This document shows, piece by piece, positions 22,134 to 30,934 of a DNA stretch of 40,485 nucleotides. The notes below the pieces were generated by a model. It was not told the origin of the DNA. It ran no database searches and saw only the letters and a program-made list of their open reading frames with translations. Within the stretch, counting starts at the first letter, position 1; every line of letters begins with the position of its first letter. A program made the position numbers and the translations under genes. The stretch is taken from positions 2,243-42,727 of the forward strand of contig PMJT01000242.1 of assembly GCA_003158495.1 (NCBI GenBank), in the 5' to 3' direction. This DNA is from Chloroflexota bacterium (GTDB lineage: Bacteria > Chloroflexota > Limnocylindria > Limnocylindrales > CSP1-4).

Positions 22134-23365
22134 ATGACGCTGCGCCGCAGGCTCTTGTGGGTTCTAGCGACGGCGGTCGTAATCTGCGCCATTGCGGCCG
22201 CCGGGCTTGTGGTTCACGTTGGCGCCGTCGAAGGGGCGCCTGCCCAGACCCCGTGGCAGTATCTCGGCCCTGCCACGACCGCAAACCCCTAGGCGATGCG
22301 ACCAGGAATGGCACCCTGCAGGGCAACAAGACACTGACGTTCGTCATCGGAGATCACCTGGGGGCAACTCAACTATCCATCCGGACTCTCGCCATCCCTC
22401 CGGATCGAGCCGCCTATCGTGGCCGCCGGCCCGGCGCTCGCGCTCGACGTCGCCACTCCCTCGGAGCCAATCGTGCTCGGACCGGATCGGCAGGCTGCCG
22501 TTCGCGAGGTGGAGGTGCGGTGGCGGCCCACCGGGAGCAGTCCGTTGCCCACCGCGACGCTGGAGGTCGCGACCTCGCCGTCAACGCGCGGAGGGGTGAA
22601 CGTGCTGGGAGCGGCGTACGACGTGACGGATGTCGCCGGCCCCGTCTCCTCGGCACTGCCGCAGTTCGGCGGGTATGAGGAGGATCCGTTTGCCCATTGC
22701 CGCCCGGGCATCGAATGCGTCCGGCGATTCCTGGTGACCTTCGTGTTGAAGACGGGCGACACGACCACCTACAACTGGCAGCTCATCGTGCATCGGACCG
22801 ACCTGTCGAAGGTCATGCGGGAGACGACGATCCCGGTCGCGCTGGAGATCATCGCCTCGGCCGACCCGATCGGAATGCCGTCCACGCTCCACCTCGAAGG
22901 CGACTTCACCTACACGTCCACGCATGATCTTGCGCCGATCCCTCTGCGGGTCCGGAGCGAAATCACGGCGCCGTCCGAAGGCTCGCGCATCCCGACCAGC
23001 GGCTTCACAGCTCCGATGTGGCCTATTCCCGGCCTGATGCGGTTCTCGGTTGCCTTCGCGAGAGACCCTGGAGACGATGCGTGGGTCTCGGTGGATGTCG
23101 ATCCTGGCGTGGACTGCGCTGGTGCCGTTTCGGGAGGCCCGGGAACCCCGTTGGTTCGGAATGCTTTCGTGTTCTGTGCCCCTGACACGGTGTGCCCGAA
23201 CCTGACCTTCTACGTCACGCCGGCTATCCGCCCAGAGCTGGTCGCATGGCCGGACCGTTTGCCGTCCACTGGAGCCTGGATCTGAGGGTGTACCCGTATC
23301 CCGGCGTCCACGACGTTCTCGAACGGGTGCCTCAGGGGCCGGTCGCACCGCCGTCGACGCCCTAG
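22134..23365 (+). pseudogene. Secreted protein gene split by frameshifts
   Basis: ATG 22134 begins a signal peptide (RRLLWVLATAVVICAIAAAG). The frame stops at 22292, but a shift at the CCCC run there opens LGDATRNGTLQGNKTLTFVI. A second shift at the GGGGG run near 22362 opens GQLNYPSGLSPSLRIEPPIV and the ~290-residue body that ends at 23285. A third shift near 23250 opens AGPFAVHWSLDLRVYPYPGV, which stops at TAG 23363-23365. That TAG overlaps the convergent gene's stop through CTAG. The body is beta-rich with paired Cys and resembles nothing I know. Indels at homopolymers could be decay or sequencing error. Confidence 0.55.
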
Positions 23366-23880
23366 GTTGCTGCCGGAGACGGGCTGACGGCGGCGAATGC
23401 CCGCCGCAGGCCGAGCGCCAGCGGGAGGAGCAGGGCGGGGAGCGCGACGAGATCGCCCGGATCGGCAAGGACGCGCGCGGGCATCGGGGTGCCCAGAGGC
23501 TTTGCAGCAGCGAGCGCCGCTGGAATGCCGGCCAACCACTGCCCGAAGCCGATCGCCGTGCCGAATGCCTCGGCTCCGGGCGCCGCCGTCTTGACCAGCA
23601 CGAACCCGAGGCCGGTCACCACCACCGACGCGACCGCGGATCTCCGGCTGGGCCAGCGCCAACGGTCGGCGAACAGGAGCGCAAGCTCCCAGGCGCCCAG
23701 GAGCAGCAGCGGAAAGAACGCCAGACCAGCGACGTCCGACAGCTTGCCGGTGATTTGCCCGGGGTAGGCGGCTTTGAGGACGTGGTCGTTGAGGACCATG
23801 AGTGTCAGGGCCGCGAGCGCCACTGGGTCGAGGATCGCGTCACCGGCCACCTCGCTCTGCCGAGCTGAGCCAGTAGCCAT
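23362..23880 (-). CDS. Four-helix integral membrane protein, unknown
   Basis: The protein has 172 residues with hydrophobic helices near residues 18-33, 48-70, 82-103 and 135-160. The first part contains VLNDHVLKAAYPGQITGKLS followed by DVAGLAFFPLL, a block I associate with a conserved uncharacterised membrane family. Its Asp, His, Lys and Asp residues lie beside helices and could be functional. ATG 23880 has no strong RBS. The stop shares a CTAG with the plus-strand gene. No function is assigned. Confidence 0.72.
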   Translation of the reverse strand: MATGSARQSEVAGDAILDPVALAALTLMVLNDHVLKAAYPGQITGKLSDVAGLAFFPLLLLGAWELALLFADRWRWPSRRSAVASVVVTGLGFVLVKTAAPGAEAFGTAIGFGQWLAGIPAALAAAKPLGTPMPARVLADPGDLVALPALLLPLALGLRRAFAAVSPSPAAT

Positions 23881-24226
23881 GCGCCTACCTTAGCCGACGT
23901 CGACTACTCGCTCGTGGCGGTCGCGGGCCCCGAAGAGGCGCTCTGGGTGGAGCGCGCTTTGGCCGGAACGGTGTGGCTCGAGCTGCGAAGGGTCTGAAGA
24001 GGCCGATGCGCCGGCTGAAGAATGAGCGTTGCCTTCCGGCCGTAGCCTGGGGGCGGCCGTTAGGCATCAAACATCGCCCGCGGCGGGCAAAGTGCTTGAC
24101 GTATCCGCGGGTTCGGCCTAAACCTCGGCTGACCGTTCCCCCGCCCCAGCCGGGGCGCCACTGGTATTGGGGCGGTCTCCGGCAGGCCCGTCGTCGGGCC
24201 GGGATCTCGTCAGGGGAGGAGACGCG
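23881..24226. other. 346 bp intergenic between divergent genes
   Basis: I see no gene or RNA here. It should hold promoters for both flanking genes. No -10/-35 pair is convincing. The RBS of the right-hand gene (AGGGGAGGAG, 24212-24221) is clear. Confidence 0.35.
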
Positions 24227-24934
24227 ATGGAAGCCGTGACCATTGGAGCATTGTTCCTGCTCTCACTGTACTTGCCGGCCTCTGCTGCCGACCCGTCGGT
24301 GACGGCGGCCGGCACAGACACCCCGCTGTTGATCGTCCTCGGGATTGGAAGCGCCGCAGGAGTTGGAGCGCTCTTGAGCCTGACGGGCCATGCCGTCTGG
24401 AACATCTGTTGGCCGTACAGTTCGACCGGCGGTTGGAGGCAGGTATTGCCGAGGCGCTATTTCCATTGGGTTCACAGCGATTTCCGATGGGAGATTGCGG
24501 AGAAGCTGGGCCCCTATTGGGACGTGGCCGGGGAGCCTTGTCCGCGGGGCGGCGATCGAGCGATCGTCTCCACGGCCTTCCTGCTCTACACGGAGGCTCC
24601 GGCCGAGGTTCGAGGGTGGATCCGCCGGCGTCACAACAGGTTCAGCGACGCGCTCTCCGCCGCCGCGGCGATCCTGATGGGGGTCGTATCGGGCTTCGCG
24701 CTCTACCCGGACTTGAACGGGATGCGGTTGGGGCTGGTATTTGCACTCGTCGTTGTCGCCATTCTGACATTCGCCCATGGTCTCGAAGCCAGGCACCAAT
24801 CCATCGCGATGGAGAAGTACTGGTTCCTTCTGCGCGCGCACCACATGCTCGGGCCGGATCCTGCGACGCTGGTCGCTCTGGAGCCCGGCGGCGAGATCAC
24901 AGTTCGACCAAGTCTGCGTCCGGCTCGACACTGA
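24227..24934 (+). CDS. Membrane protein of unknown function
   Basis: The protein has 235 residues from ATG 24227 with a very strong RBS about 6 nt upstream. The N-terminus carries a hydrophobic segment that could be a signal (LFLLSLYLPASAADP), then a helix at ~33-55. The polar middle (~60-140) is rich in Trp, Tyr and Arg (RRYFHWVHSDFRWEIAEKLG). Two more helices lie near 147-185. The C-terminal ~45 residues are cytoplasmic or extracellular, with EKYWFLLRAHHMLG. No family is recognised. It is a single gene, convergent with the kelch gene to its right. Confidence 0.7.
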   Translation: MEAVTIGALFLLSLYLPASAADPSVTAAGTDTPLLIVLGIGSAAGVGALLSLTGHAVWNICWPYSSTGGWRQVLPRRYFHWVHSDFRWEIAEKLGPYWDVAGEPCPRGGDRAIVSTAFLLYTEAPAEVRGWIRRRHNRFSDALSAAAAILMGVVSGFALYPDLNGMRLGLVFALVVVAILTFAHGLEARHQSIAMEKYWFLLRAHHMLGPDPATLVALEPGGEITVRPSLRPARH

Positions 24935-25057
24935 CGCTTCCTCGGCGCCGATGAGGTTGCGAGCAGCCTGGCGTCGAACGAGCCCGCCGCAATCCGGGAC
25001 ACCGGTGCACAGCCCTCGTCGCCTAGAGCGGCCTTCAATTGTCGGGAGCGGAGCGGG

Positions 25058-26560
25058 CTATGCGCTGGCTGGAGGCGGCGGGCCGTAGATTTCCACGGAA
25101 CTGAGGTACGTCGTTCCGTCGATGCCGCCGAAGATGAGAACAAGGCCATCGGCCAGGACGACCGAGGCGGCGCTCTCGCGGGCGGCCCCCAGCGCAGGCC
25201 CGGCCGTGAAGGTCGAGAGAGCGGGATCGAAGATTTCCGTCGCGTCGGTGGTGTCTCCGTCGAAACCACCGGCGATGAGGACGGTGCCGTCGGGCAGAAG
25301 CGAAACAGTCGGGTAGGCGCGAGAGGTCGTCATCGGCCCGACGCTGCGGAAGGTGCCGGACGTCGCGGAGAAGACCTCGGCCGAATCGAGAGCGTAGAAC
25401 TGGGTGTCGGTGCCACCGAGCACGAGGACCGTGCCATTCTGGAGAAGAACGGCCTTCGCGTACTGGCGCGCCTCGAACATCCCTCCGGTCTTGGCGAATT
25501 TGCCCGTGGTCGGGTCGTAGATCTCGGCGGTGTCTAGAGCTTTGTCGAGGTTGTCACCGCCGACGAGCAGAACGCGACCGTCCTGGAGGAGCACGGCATC
25601 CTGTCCGCCTCGGCCGCTGGTCATGGCGCCGGTCTTGGTGAACTTGTTCGTCTTGGGGTTGAAGATCTCGGCGGAGGAGAGGTGGGCGCCCTTGTTGTAG
25701 CCACCAGCGATCAGGACTCGTCCGTCGGCCAGAAGCGTCGCTGTGTGCTCGACTCGGCTCGTGGTCATCGAACTGATCGCGGTGAATTTGCCCGTCTTGG
25801 GGTCGTAGGTCTCGGCCGTGGCAACACGGTACTGACCGTCCGTGCCGCCCGTCATCAGGACTCGCCCGTCATTTAGCAACGTGGCGTCTTGCCAGAGTCG
25901 CGCCGAATGCATGCTGCCCGTCGCCGTGAATTTGCCGGTGGCCGCGTCGTAGATCTCGGCCGTGTTCGTAGGCTTGCCCTTGGCAATCTCGCCGCCCGCG
26001 ATCAGGACACGGCCGTCCTGGAGCAGCGTCGCCGTCGGGTCCATTCGCGGATGGATCATCGTGGCGGAGGCAGCCGTAAACACCGGCGGGGGAGTAGGAG
26101 TGGCCGTCGGAGTCGCTGTCGGCGTGGGCATCTCCGTGGGGGTGGCCGTGGGAGCCGGCGTCGAGCTTGCGGCCGCGACCGTGCTCGGCGGTGGCGTTGC
26201 CTTGGAACCCGAAGAGATCGCGCCGCTGGCTACGACGCCCCCGACGAGAACGACGACCAGTGCGATCCCGCCGACTATGAACAGTGGAGCTCGACGGGAG
26301 CGCTTCACCGCCGGCGTGGCCGGTGCCGCTGCTCCGAAGTAGGCCGGGGCACTCCCCGGGGCCGAAGCCCACGGCTGATCGCCGGCCGGCGGCGGAGTAG
26401 CGCCCCACGGGGCCTGCGGCGGAGTGGCGCCCCACGGGGCCGGCTGGCCTGCAGCAGTCAGCTGGCGGCCACAACGCGGGCAGACGCCTTCGCCCGCAAG
26501 CGGCAACGGCCCTCCACAAAACTGGCAGAAGCCCGCGGGCGGAATCTGACCCTCGGCCAT
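25058..26560 (-). CDS. Zinc-ribbon, single-TM, kelch-repeat protein
   Basis: The protein has 500 residues. A zinc ribbon sits at the extreme N-terminus (CQFC...CPRC, Cys 12/15/27/30). A Pro/Ala-rich cytoplasmic stretch with repeated APWGATPP follows, then one TM helix (~93-115) and a Thr/Pro linker. Residues ~165-495 hold about six kelch blades, each reading roughly DGRVLIAGG...AEIYDP.TGKF...GSM...R. They should close into an extracellular beta-propeller for protein or glycan binding. ATG 26560 has GAGGGAG about 8 nt upstream. The architecture suggests that a cytoplasmic zinc ribbon is coupled to a surface sensor; the role is unknown. Confidence 0.88.
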   Translation of the reverse strand: MAEGQIPPAGFCQFCGGPLPLAGEGVCPRCGRQLTAAGQPAPWGATPPQAPWGATPPPAGDQPWASAPGSAPAYFGAAAPATPAVKRSRRAPLFIVGGIALVVVLVGGVVASGAISSGSKATPPPSTVAAASSTPAPTATPTEMPTPTATPTATPTPPPVFTAASATMIHPRMDPTATLLQDGRVLIAGGEIAKGKPTNTAEIYDAATGKFTATGSMHSARLWQDATLLNDGRVLMTGGTDGQYRVATAETYDPKTGKFTAISSMTTSRVEHTATLLADGRVLIAGGYNKGAHLSSAEIFNPKTNKFTKTGAMTSGRGGQDAVLLQDGRVLLVGGDNLDKALDTAEIYDPTTGKFAKTGGMFEARQYAKAVLLQNGTVLVLGGTDTQFYALDSAEVFSATSGTFRSVGPMTTSRAYPTVSLLPDGTVLIAGGFDGDTTDATEIFDPALSTFTAGPALGAARESAASVVLADGLVLIFGGIDGTTYLSSVEIYGPPPPASA

Positions 26561-26899
26561 CGAACAACTCCCTCAAACCGCATGCGCTCGTCCACAACCA
26601 CACCGGAGGCGTGCTCGCAACGGGGACAAGCGGGGCAGGACTGACGGTCTCGCCGCCGAGCGAAATTGTACGCTCCGGGCAGGGTCGTTTCCGTCCGCTA
26701 ACTGTCGTCTAGCTGTCGCCACGACGGCAACAGCGGCAGCTGAAGGCTGGTTTGGTAGATCGACTCGATGCACCGGGACTCGCGGGACGTCGTTCTCGGG
26801 GGCTGCCGAGGATAAGGGAACGGCCCAATTCCGGTGCAGTTGCCTTTACGCATCCCTCGTGCCGCGCCTGAGCCCCACCCCGCCCACTCTTTCGGCCGG
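26561..26899. other. Divergent intergenic region
   Basis: No gene is seen between the kelch gene and the histidine kinase. A TACAAT (minus strand, 26665-26670) and a TAGGAT (plus strand, 26922-26927) are the only promoter-like hexamers I would name. Confidence 0.35.
26665..26670 (-). promoter_or_regulatory. Candidate -10 (TACAAT) for the kelch gene
   Basis: TACAAT on the minus strand would give a leader of roughly 100 nt ahead of the kelch gene's RBS. No matching -35 TTGACA is present; GGAAAC lies at about 16 nt. Confidence 0.3.
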
Positions 26900-26927
26900 T
26901 TGTTCCAGCGGGAGTGAGTCGTAGGAT
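26900..26927 (+). promoter_or_regulatory. Candidate promoter of the hybrid histidine kinase
   Basis: TTGTTC (26900-26905) and TAGGAT (26922-26927) are 16 nt apart and would start a leader of about 22 nt. That leader contains the GGAGGGA RBS just before ATG 26957. Confidence 0.4.
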
Positions 26928-26956
26928 GCTGGCCGGACACCTATGCCGGAGGGAAC

Positions 26957-28726
26957 ATGCGAAACCCGTACGACAGCGGAGCCGTGCGCCCGGTGAGGAG
27001 CCGGCACGTCGGCTCTGAAGAAGGCCCGCGCCCATCAAGCCTCGACAAGGCCACCGCCGCATCGGGCGGCCCCAGCGGCTCCACGGGCCCGCGCCCGGGC
27101 TCCGACGGCGAAGCGCACCTGCGTGAGATCCTGGAGGCCGCGGAGGCGTCCCTGCGCAGCGTCACAGACAACCACCAGGCGATGATCGCGGCCTCGCCGC
27201 TGGCGACGATCGCCCTGGACCTGGAAGGCCGGATCACCCTCTGGAATCCCGCCGCGGAGCGGACGTTCGGCTGGACGCGGGCAGAGGTGGTCGGCCGAAT
27301 CCTGCCGCATGTCCCGCCGAGCGAACTGCCCGAGATCCGCGAGATAATGCGGCGCGTCTCCGCCGGCGAGGTGATCGGCGGCATGGAACTGCGCCGCCAA
27401 CGCAAGAACGGCGGCGCGGTCCTGGCCGAATTGTATGCCGCGCCGCAACGCGATCCCGACGGCCGGATCGTCGGCGTCATGGAGCAGCTGGCCGACATCA
27501 CGGAGCGTCGGCAGTACGACGAGGCCCTGCTCCAGGCCCAGAAGATGGAGAGCATTGGCCGCCTGGCCGGCGGGATTGCCCACGACTTCAACAACATGCT
27601 GACCGCGATCTCTGGTTTCGCGGACCTCCTGGTCCAGGATTTGCCGGAGGAAGGCGACGCGAGGGACAGCGCCGAGACGATCAAGCGGGCGGCGTCGCAG
27701 GCAGCCGCCCTGACGCAGCAGTTGCTCGCCTTCTCGCGACGCCAGGTTCTGCAGCCGGTCGTACTGGACCCGGACGCAACGATCGAGGCGCTGGAGCCCA
27801 TGCTCCGCCGGCTCATCGGGGAGGACGTGGACCTGCGGGTGAGCCTCCGAGCCGCCCCGTGGCGGATGCGCGTCGACCCGTCCCAGCTCGAGCAGATCGT
27901 AATGAACCTGGTCGTCAACGCCCGTGATGCAATGCCCGACGGCGGACGGATTGTCGTCGAGACGGGCCGGGCCGCATTCGACTCGGCCTATGCCAGCGAG
28001 CACTTCGAGGTGACGCCGGGAAACTACGTCATGGTCGCGGTCAGCGACACCGGCATCGGCATGGACATGGCCACCCGGCAGCACATCTTCGAACCGTTCT
28101 TCACCACCAAGGAACCGGGCAAGGGTACGGGCCTGGGGCTGGCGACGATCTACGGCGTCGTCCGACAGAGCGGCGGCCACATCTGGCTCTACTCCGAGCC
28201 CGGCCAGGGCACGACCTTCAAGGTCTACTTCCCGGTGGTAGCGGATCCGATCGCTGAGCCCGAGGCGCTTCCCGCCGATGTCGCCGGCGGCACCGAAACG
28301 ATCCTCCTGGTCGAAGATGAGCCGCACGTCCGCGAACTGGCCCGAACGATCCTCGAGCGGTTGGGCTACACGGTCCTGGTCGCTGCCGATCCGCGCGAGG
28401 CCCTGGCCATCGTGGCGTCCCACTCCGAGCGGATCCACGGGCTCGTCTCGGATGTTGTGATGCCGGTCATGAGCGGCCCGGAGCTGGCGCGCCGGATCCG
28501 CCTGATGAGGCCGAACATCAGGACGCTCCTCCTCTCCGGCTACACGGACACAATCATCGACAACGACGACCAGCTAACCGGGAATGACGGCTTCCTCTCT
28601 AAGCCGTTCACGGCAAACGACCTGGCCGGCAAGGTGGCTGAAGTTCTCGCACTGCCGGGTGGGCATGGCATCGGCGCCGGCCATCGCGCTACGGCCGGGC
28701 GGGCCGCGGGCCGAGCCCTGCGCTGA
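26957..28726 (+). CDS. PAS hybrid sensor histidine kinase with C-terminal receiver
   Basis: The protein has 589 residues with no membrane segment, so it is a cytoplasmic sensor. A PAS domain (~73-185) includes PLATIALDLEGRITLWNPAA. HisKA follows with GGIAHDFNNMLT (phospho-acceptor His 209). The HATPase domain has N-box NARDAM near 321, G1 SDTGIGM and G2 GKGTGLGL near 390. The receiver domain (~447-565) has ILLVEDE, the phosphorylated Asp in VSDVVMPVMSG (Asp 499), LLSGYTD and KPF. All catalytic residues are intact. It should autophosphorylate and pass the phosphate to its own receiver. No response regulator with an output domain lies nearby, so its target is unknown. The RBS GGAGGGA is 4-5 nt before the ATG. 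Confidence 0.96.
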   Translation: MRNPYDSGAVRPVRSRHVGSEEGPRPSSLDKATAASGGPSGSTGPRPGSDGEAHLREILEAAEASLRSVTDNHQAMIAASPLATIALDLEGRITLWNPAAERTFGWTRAEVVGRILPHVPPSELPEIREIMRRVSAGEVIGGMELRRQRKNGGAVLAELYAAPQRDPDGRIVGVMEQLADITERRQYDEALLQAQKMESIGRLAGGIAHDFNNMLTAISGFADLLVQDLPEEGDARDSAETIKRAASQAAALTQQLLAFSRRQVLQPVVLDPDATIEALEPMLRRLIGEDVDLRVSLRAAPWRMRVDPSQLEQIVMNLVVNARDAMPDGGRIVVETGRAAFDSAYASEHFEVTPGNYVMVAVSDTGIGMDMATRQHIFEPFFTTKEPGKGTGLGLATIYGVVRQSGGHIWLYSEPGQGTTFKVYFPVVADPIAEPEALPADVAGGTETILLVEDEPHVRELARTILERLGYTVLVAADPREALAIVASHSERIHGLVSDVVMPVMSGPELARRIRLMRPNIRTLLLSGYTDTIIDNDDQLTGNDGFLSKPFTANDLAGKVAEVLALPGGHGIGAGHRATAGRAAGRALR

Positions 28727-28727
28727 T

Positions 28728-29118
28728 TCAGGCAGACTCGGGCGCTGCGCGGTCCTTCGGCTGCCCCGATCCGACCACCGTCGTGGGCGCGTTGTGCACG
28801 TCCGTGACGGCGGGAATCTTGCCTCGGCCCCCTGCCTGGTAGTCGGAGAAGGCCTGGATGGCCTCCTCGCGCGTGTTCATCACGAAGGGTCCATCCAGGC
28901 GACGGGCTCGCCGATCGGCCGGCCGCCCAGGATCAGGAGGTCGAGGTTCGGGCTGCGGCTCTCCTGAACCTGCCGCGCGGCCACCTCGAGCGTGTTCCCG
29001 TTCCCAAAGACCGCGAGCTGGCCCATTTCTACCGGCCAGACCTCGGCGCCGACCGTGCCGTGTCCGGCCATCACGTAGAGTTGTGGGCGGCCGTCGCGGC
29101 CCGCGCCGATTTCAGGAC
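28728..29118 (-). pseudogene. Pirin family protein, C-terminal remnant with frameshift
   Basis: On the minus strand, PQLYVMAGHGTVGAEVWP, then SRSPNLDLLILGGRPIGEPV and AWM match the Pirin C-terminal cupin. The frame then breaks near 28885. A one-base shift restores GPFVMNTREEAIQAFSDYQA, the usual continuation, and a stop at 28728-28730. The N-terminal cupin with the metal-binding His residues is absent, since a stop lies just upstream of 29118. It is therefore a dead fragment sitting 1 bp from the histidine kinase stop. Confidence 0.8.
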
Positions 29119-29202
29119 TCCTTTAGCAGCGCGTGGCTAGGTATTCGCGGTCGATGCGCGTATCGTCGTACGTACGCGTCTCCACATGAGAGGTAACTGC
29201 AA

Positions 29203-30183
29203 ATGAAGCCATCCCACACGCGCTGGTTCGTACTCGCTCCGATTGGGGCGTTGCTGTTCGCGGGTGTGGCGTCCGTCGCCTTCTCGCTGGGTGTGGCCTC
29301 CTCGGGCCCAGTGGCCCAGGCAGCACAGCCGACGACCATCCCCGGCCATCCCGAGCTCGGGCCCGGCTGGCATGCGCCGACCTCGCTGGGCGGGGCATCC
29401 AGCCAGGTGACCATCGCGATCACGAAGATCGACGGCAGCAAACTGTCGCTGCAGACCACGGACGGCTGGACCCGGATCATCGACGCAACCGGCGCCACGG
29501 TAACGAAGGGCACCCAGACGATCGCCCTTGGCGATCTCAAGGTCGGCGACCAGATCACGTTCCGCGAGTCGCGCCAGAGTGATGGCACCTACAAAATCAC
29601 GACGATCCAGGTCTTCGTGCCGACCGCGGCCGGAACCGTGTCGTCGGTGGCGGACGGGTCGGTGACCATCACGCAGATCGGCGGGTCGTCGCGGACGCTC
29701 ACGCTGACCGGATCGACGACGTACACCCAGGGTGGCGCCAAGGTCTCCAAGGCCGCACTTGTCGTCGGGGTCCGGATCTCCGCGCAGGGCACGGTCGACT
29801 CTTCCGGCAACTTCACGGCGACAGCGGTCACGATCACGCCCTCGGCCGTCCTGGGCACGGTCGCGAGCAAGACGGCGACGTCGATCGCGGTCACGACCAC
29901 GGCCGGCAAGACGGTCACCGTGAACGTGTCGTCGACCACGAAGTACAACGTGCGAGGCGTCGCCTCGCCGACGCTCGCCGATGTCAGAGTCGGCTATCGA
30001 GTGCAGGCCCAGGGCACGCTCAACGCTGACGGCTCGCTCACGGCCACGGCCGTTTCGGCCAGCCCGGCCGATCAGCCGGGCTTCGGGCCGGGCGGCGGCT
30101 TCGGCGGATCCGGCAGGGGCGGCGGAAGGCGCGGCCAGCCGTTCCCACTCCCATCTGCCGGGGCATCGGCCCCGAGCATCTAG
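29203..30183 (+). CDS. Secreted DUF5666-repeat protein
   Basis: The protein has 326 residues from ATG 29203, with GAGGT 8 nt upstream. A signal peptide or anchor (WFVLAPIGALLFAGVASVAF) is followed by three DUF5666-type beta units. Each pairs a strand like ITKIDGSKLSLQTTDG or GTVSSVADGSVTITQIGG with a GDxITxR or VGVRISAQGT block and a TATAV strand. The C-terminus is Gly/Pro-rich. DUF5666 domains are OB-like, extracytoplasmic and functionally undefined. The gene stands alone, followed by two hairpins. Confidence 0.85.
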   Translation: MKPSHTRWFVLAPIGALLFAGVASVAFSLGVASSGPVAQAAQPTTIPGHPELGPGWHAPTSLGGASSQVTIAITKIDGSKLSLQTTDGWTRIIDATGATVTKGTQTIALGDLKVGDQITFRESRQSDGTYKITTIQVFVPTAAGTVSSVADGSVTITQIGGSSRTLTLTGSTTYTQGGAKVSKAALVVGVRISAQGTVDSSGNFTATAVTITPSAVLGTVASKTATSIAVTTTAGKTVTVNVSSTTKYNVRGVASPTLADVRVGYRVQAQGTLNADGSLTATAVSASPADQPGFGPGGGFGGSGRGGGRRGQPFPLPSAGASAPSI

Positions 30184-30227
30184 CCCGCGGCGTCGCGCGC
30201 GGCGGGCCCGTTTGGCGGCTGACCGCC
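30183..30227 (+). terminator. Two consecutive hairpins after the DUF5666 gene
   Basis: GCCCGC (30183-30188) pairs with GCGGGC (30202-30207), followed by CCGTTT. GGCGG-CTGA-CCGCC then forms a second stem. The T run is only three bases, so termination efficiency is uncertain. Confidence 0.4.
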
Positions 30228-30241
30228 GGTCGGGCCTGGTA

Positions 30242-30478
30242 TCAGGGCTGGCGGCGCGCCGGCTTTGGCCTCGGTTCATTACGCTCGCGACGCTCGGCCT
30301 CGTCCGGCAGACGATCGCCCGCTTCCTTGCCCCGTTTCACCTGGCTGTCGAGAACCTGCTTGAACTGCTTGGCGAGACCTGTCCTCATGCCGGCTCGTGC
30401 ATGAGCCTCGGCATCCCGATCCCGCCGCCGCTCCCGGGCAGCCTCGGAAGGAGGCAGGTCTTCGTCGTACCCGTCCAT
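30242..30478 (-). CDS. Small, highly charged protein, unknown
   Basis: The protein has 78 residues made mostly of Arg, Lys, Glu and Asp (EAARERRRDRDAEAHARAG, FKQVLDSQVKRGKEAGDRLP). It is predicted helical and soluble and has no motif. ATG 30478 has AAAGGAG and GAGGT sequences upstream, neither ideally spaced. It is divergent from the Cys-containing protein at 30530. Charged mini-proteins of this kind do occur in these genomes, but a spurious frame is possible. Confidence 0.45.
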   Translation of the reverse strand: MDGYDEDLPPSEAARERRRDRDAEAHARAGMRTGLAKQFKQVLDSQVKRGKEAGDRLPDEAERRERNEPRPKPARRQP

Positions 30479-30514
30479 GACCTCTGGGTTCGCTCCTTTC
30501 TCGCGGCGACCTGC

Positions 30515-30520
30515 TACGAT
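30515..30520 (+). promoter_or_regulatory. -10 element (TACGAT) with very short leader
   Basis: TACGAT ends 9 nt before ATG 30530 and there is no RBS between them. The transcript would have a 0-3 nt leader. Confidence 0.45.
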
Positions 30521-30529
30521 CCGGCCGCG

Positions 30530-30928
30530 ATGGAACTCTACGGCGTCCGTATCCCTACGATCGTCACCGACAACGTGGCCGCCCGCTGCTCAGGTTGCGG
30601 AGAGCCAATCGAGGGCCGGCCCTGGCGGGTCAGCATCCTCGACATCGTAGCCCCCGAGGCGCCCGTTTCCTGGTCGGAGTCCGCCAGGCTCAACCCCGGC
30701 CCGTTCGAGTTCCACAGCGATCCGAGCCACGTTCTTGCCTGGATGGCCGCTCGCGGGACGCTCTTCTGCCGCCGGTCCCAGGTTCGCGAAGTCATGCGGC
30801 CGGTCTGGGTGCCGACCGAACCTGTCCGACTCGGGCTGTGTGACGGAATCCATCGCGACGATCACGAGTTCATCGACCCGGCTACGATGGCGGCCGATCC
30901 GGCCCCTTCCGCTGCCGATCGAAGCTGA
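30530..30928 (+). CDS. Cys-containing small protein upstream of galU
   Basis: The protein has 132 residues from ATG 30530, apparently leaderless or nearly so. CSGCGEPIEGRPWRV gives a CxxC; two further Cys (LFCRR, LGLCDG) and several His suggest a zinc site. The first 60 residues look like a small treble-clef or ribbon fold; the last 25 are acidic and Ala/Pro-rich. It ends 6 nt before galU, so the two are likely translated from one mRNA. The family is not recognised. Confidence 0.72.
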   Translation: MELYGVRIPTIVTDNVAARCSGCGEPIEGRPWRVSILDIVAPEAPVSWSESARLNPGPFEFHSDPSHVLAWMAARGTLFCRRSQVREVMRPVWVPTEPVRLGLCDGIHRDDHEFIDPATMAADPAPSAADRS

Positions 30929-30934
30929 GGGCAG

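Noticed and set aside
27035..28438. 467-codon open frame antisense to the histidine kinase
   Set aside because: The plus strand carries all kinase and receiver motifs. The antisense frame is open only because of high-GC codon bias and shows no motif.
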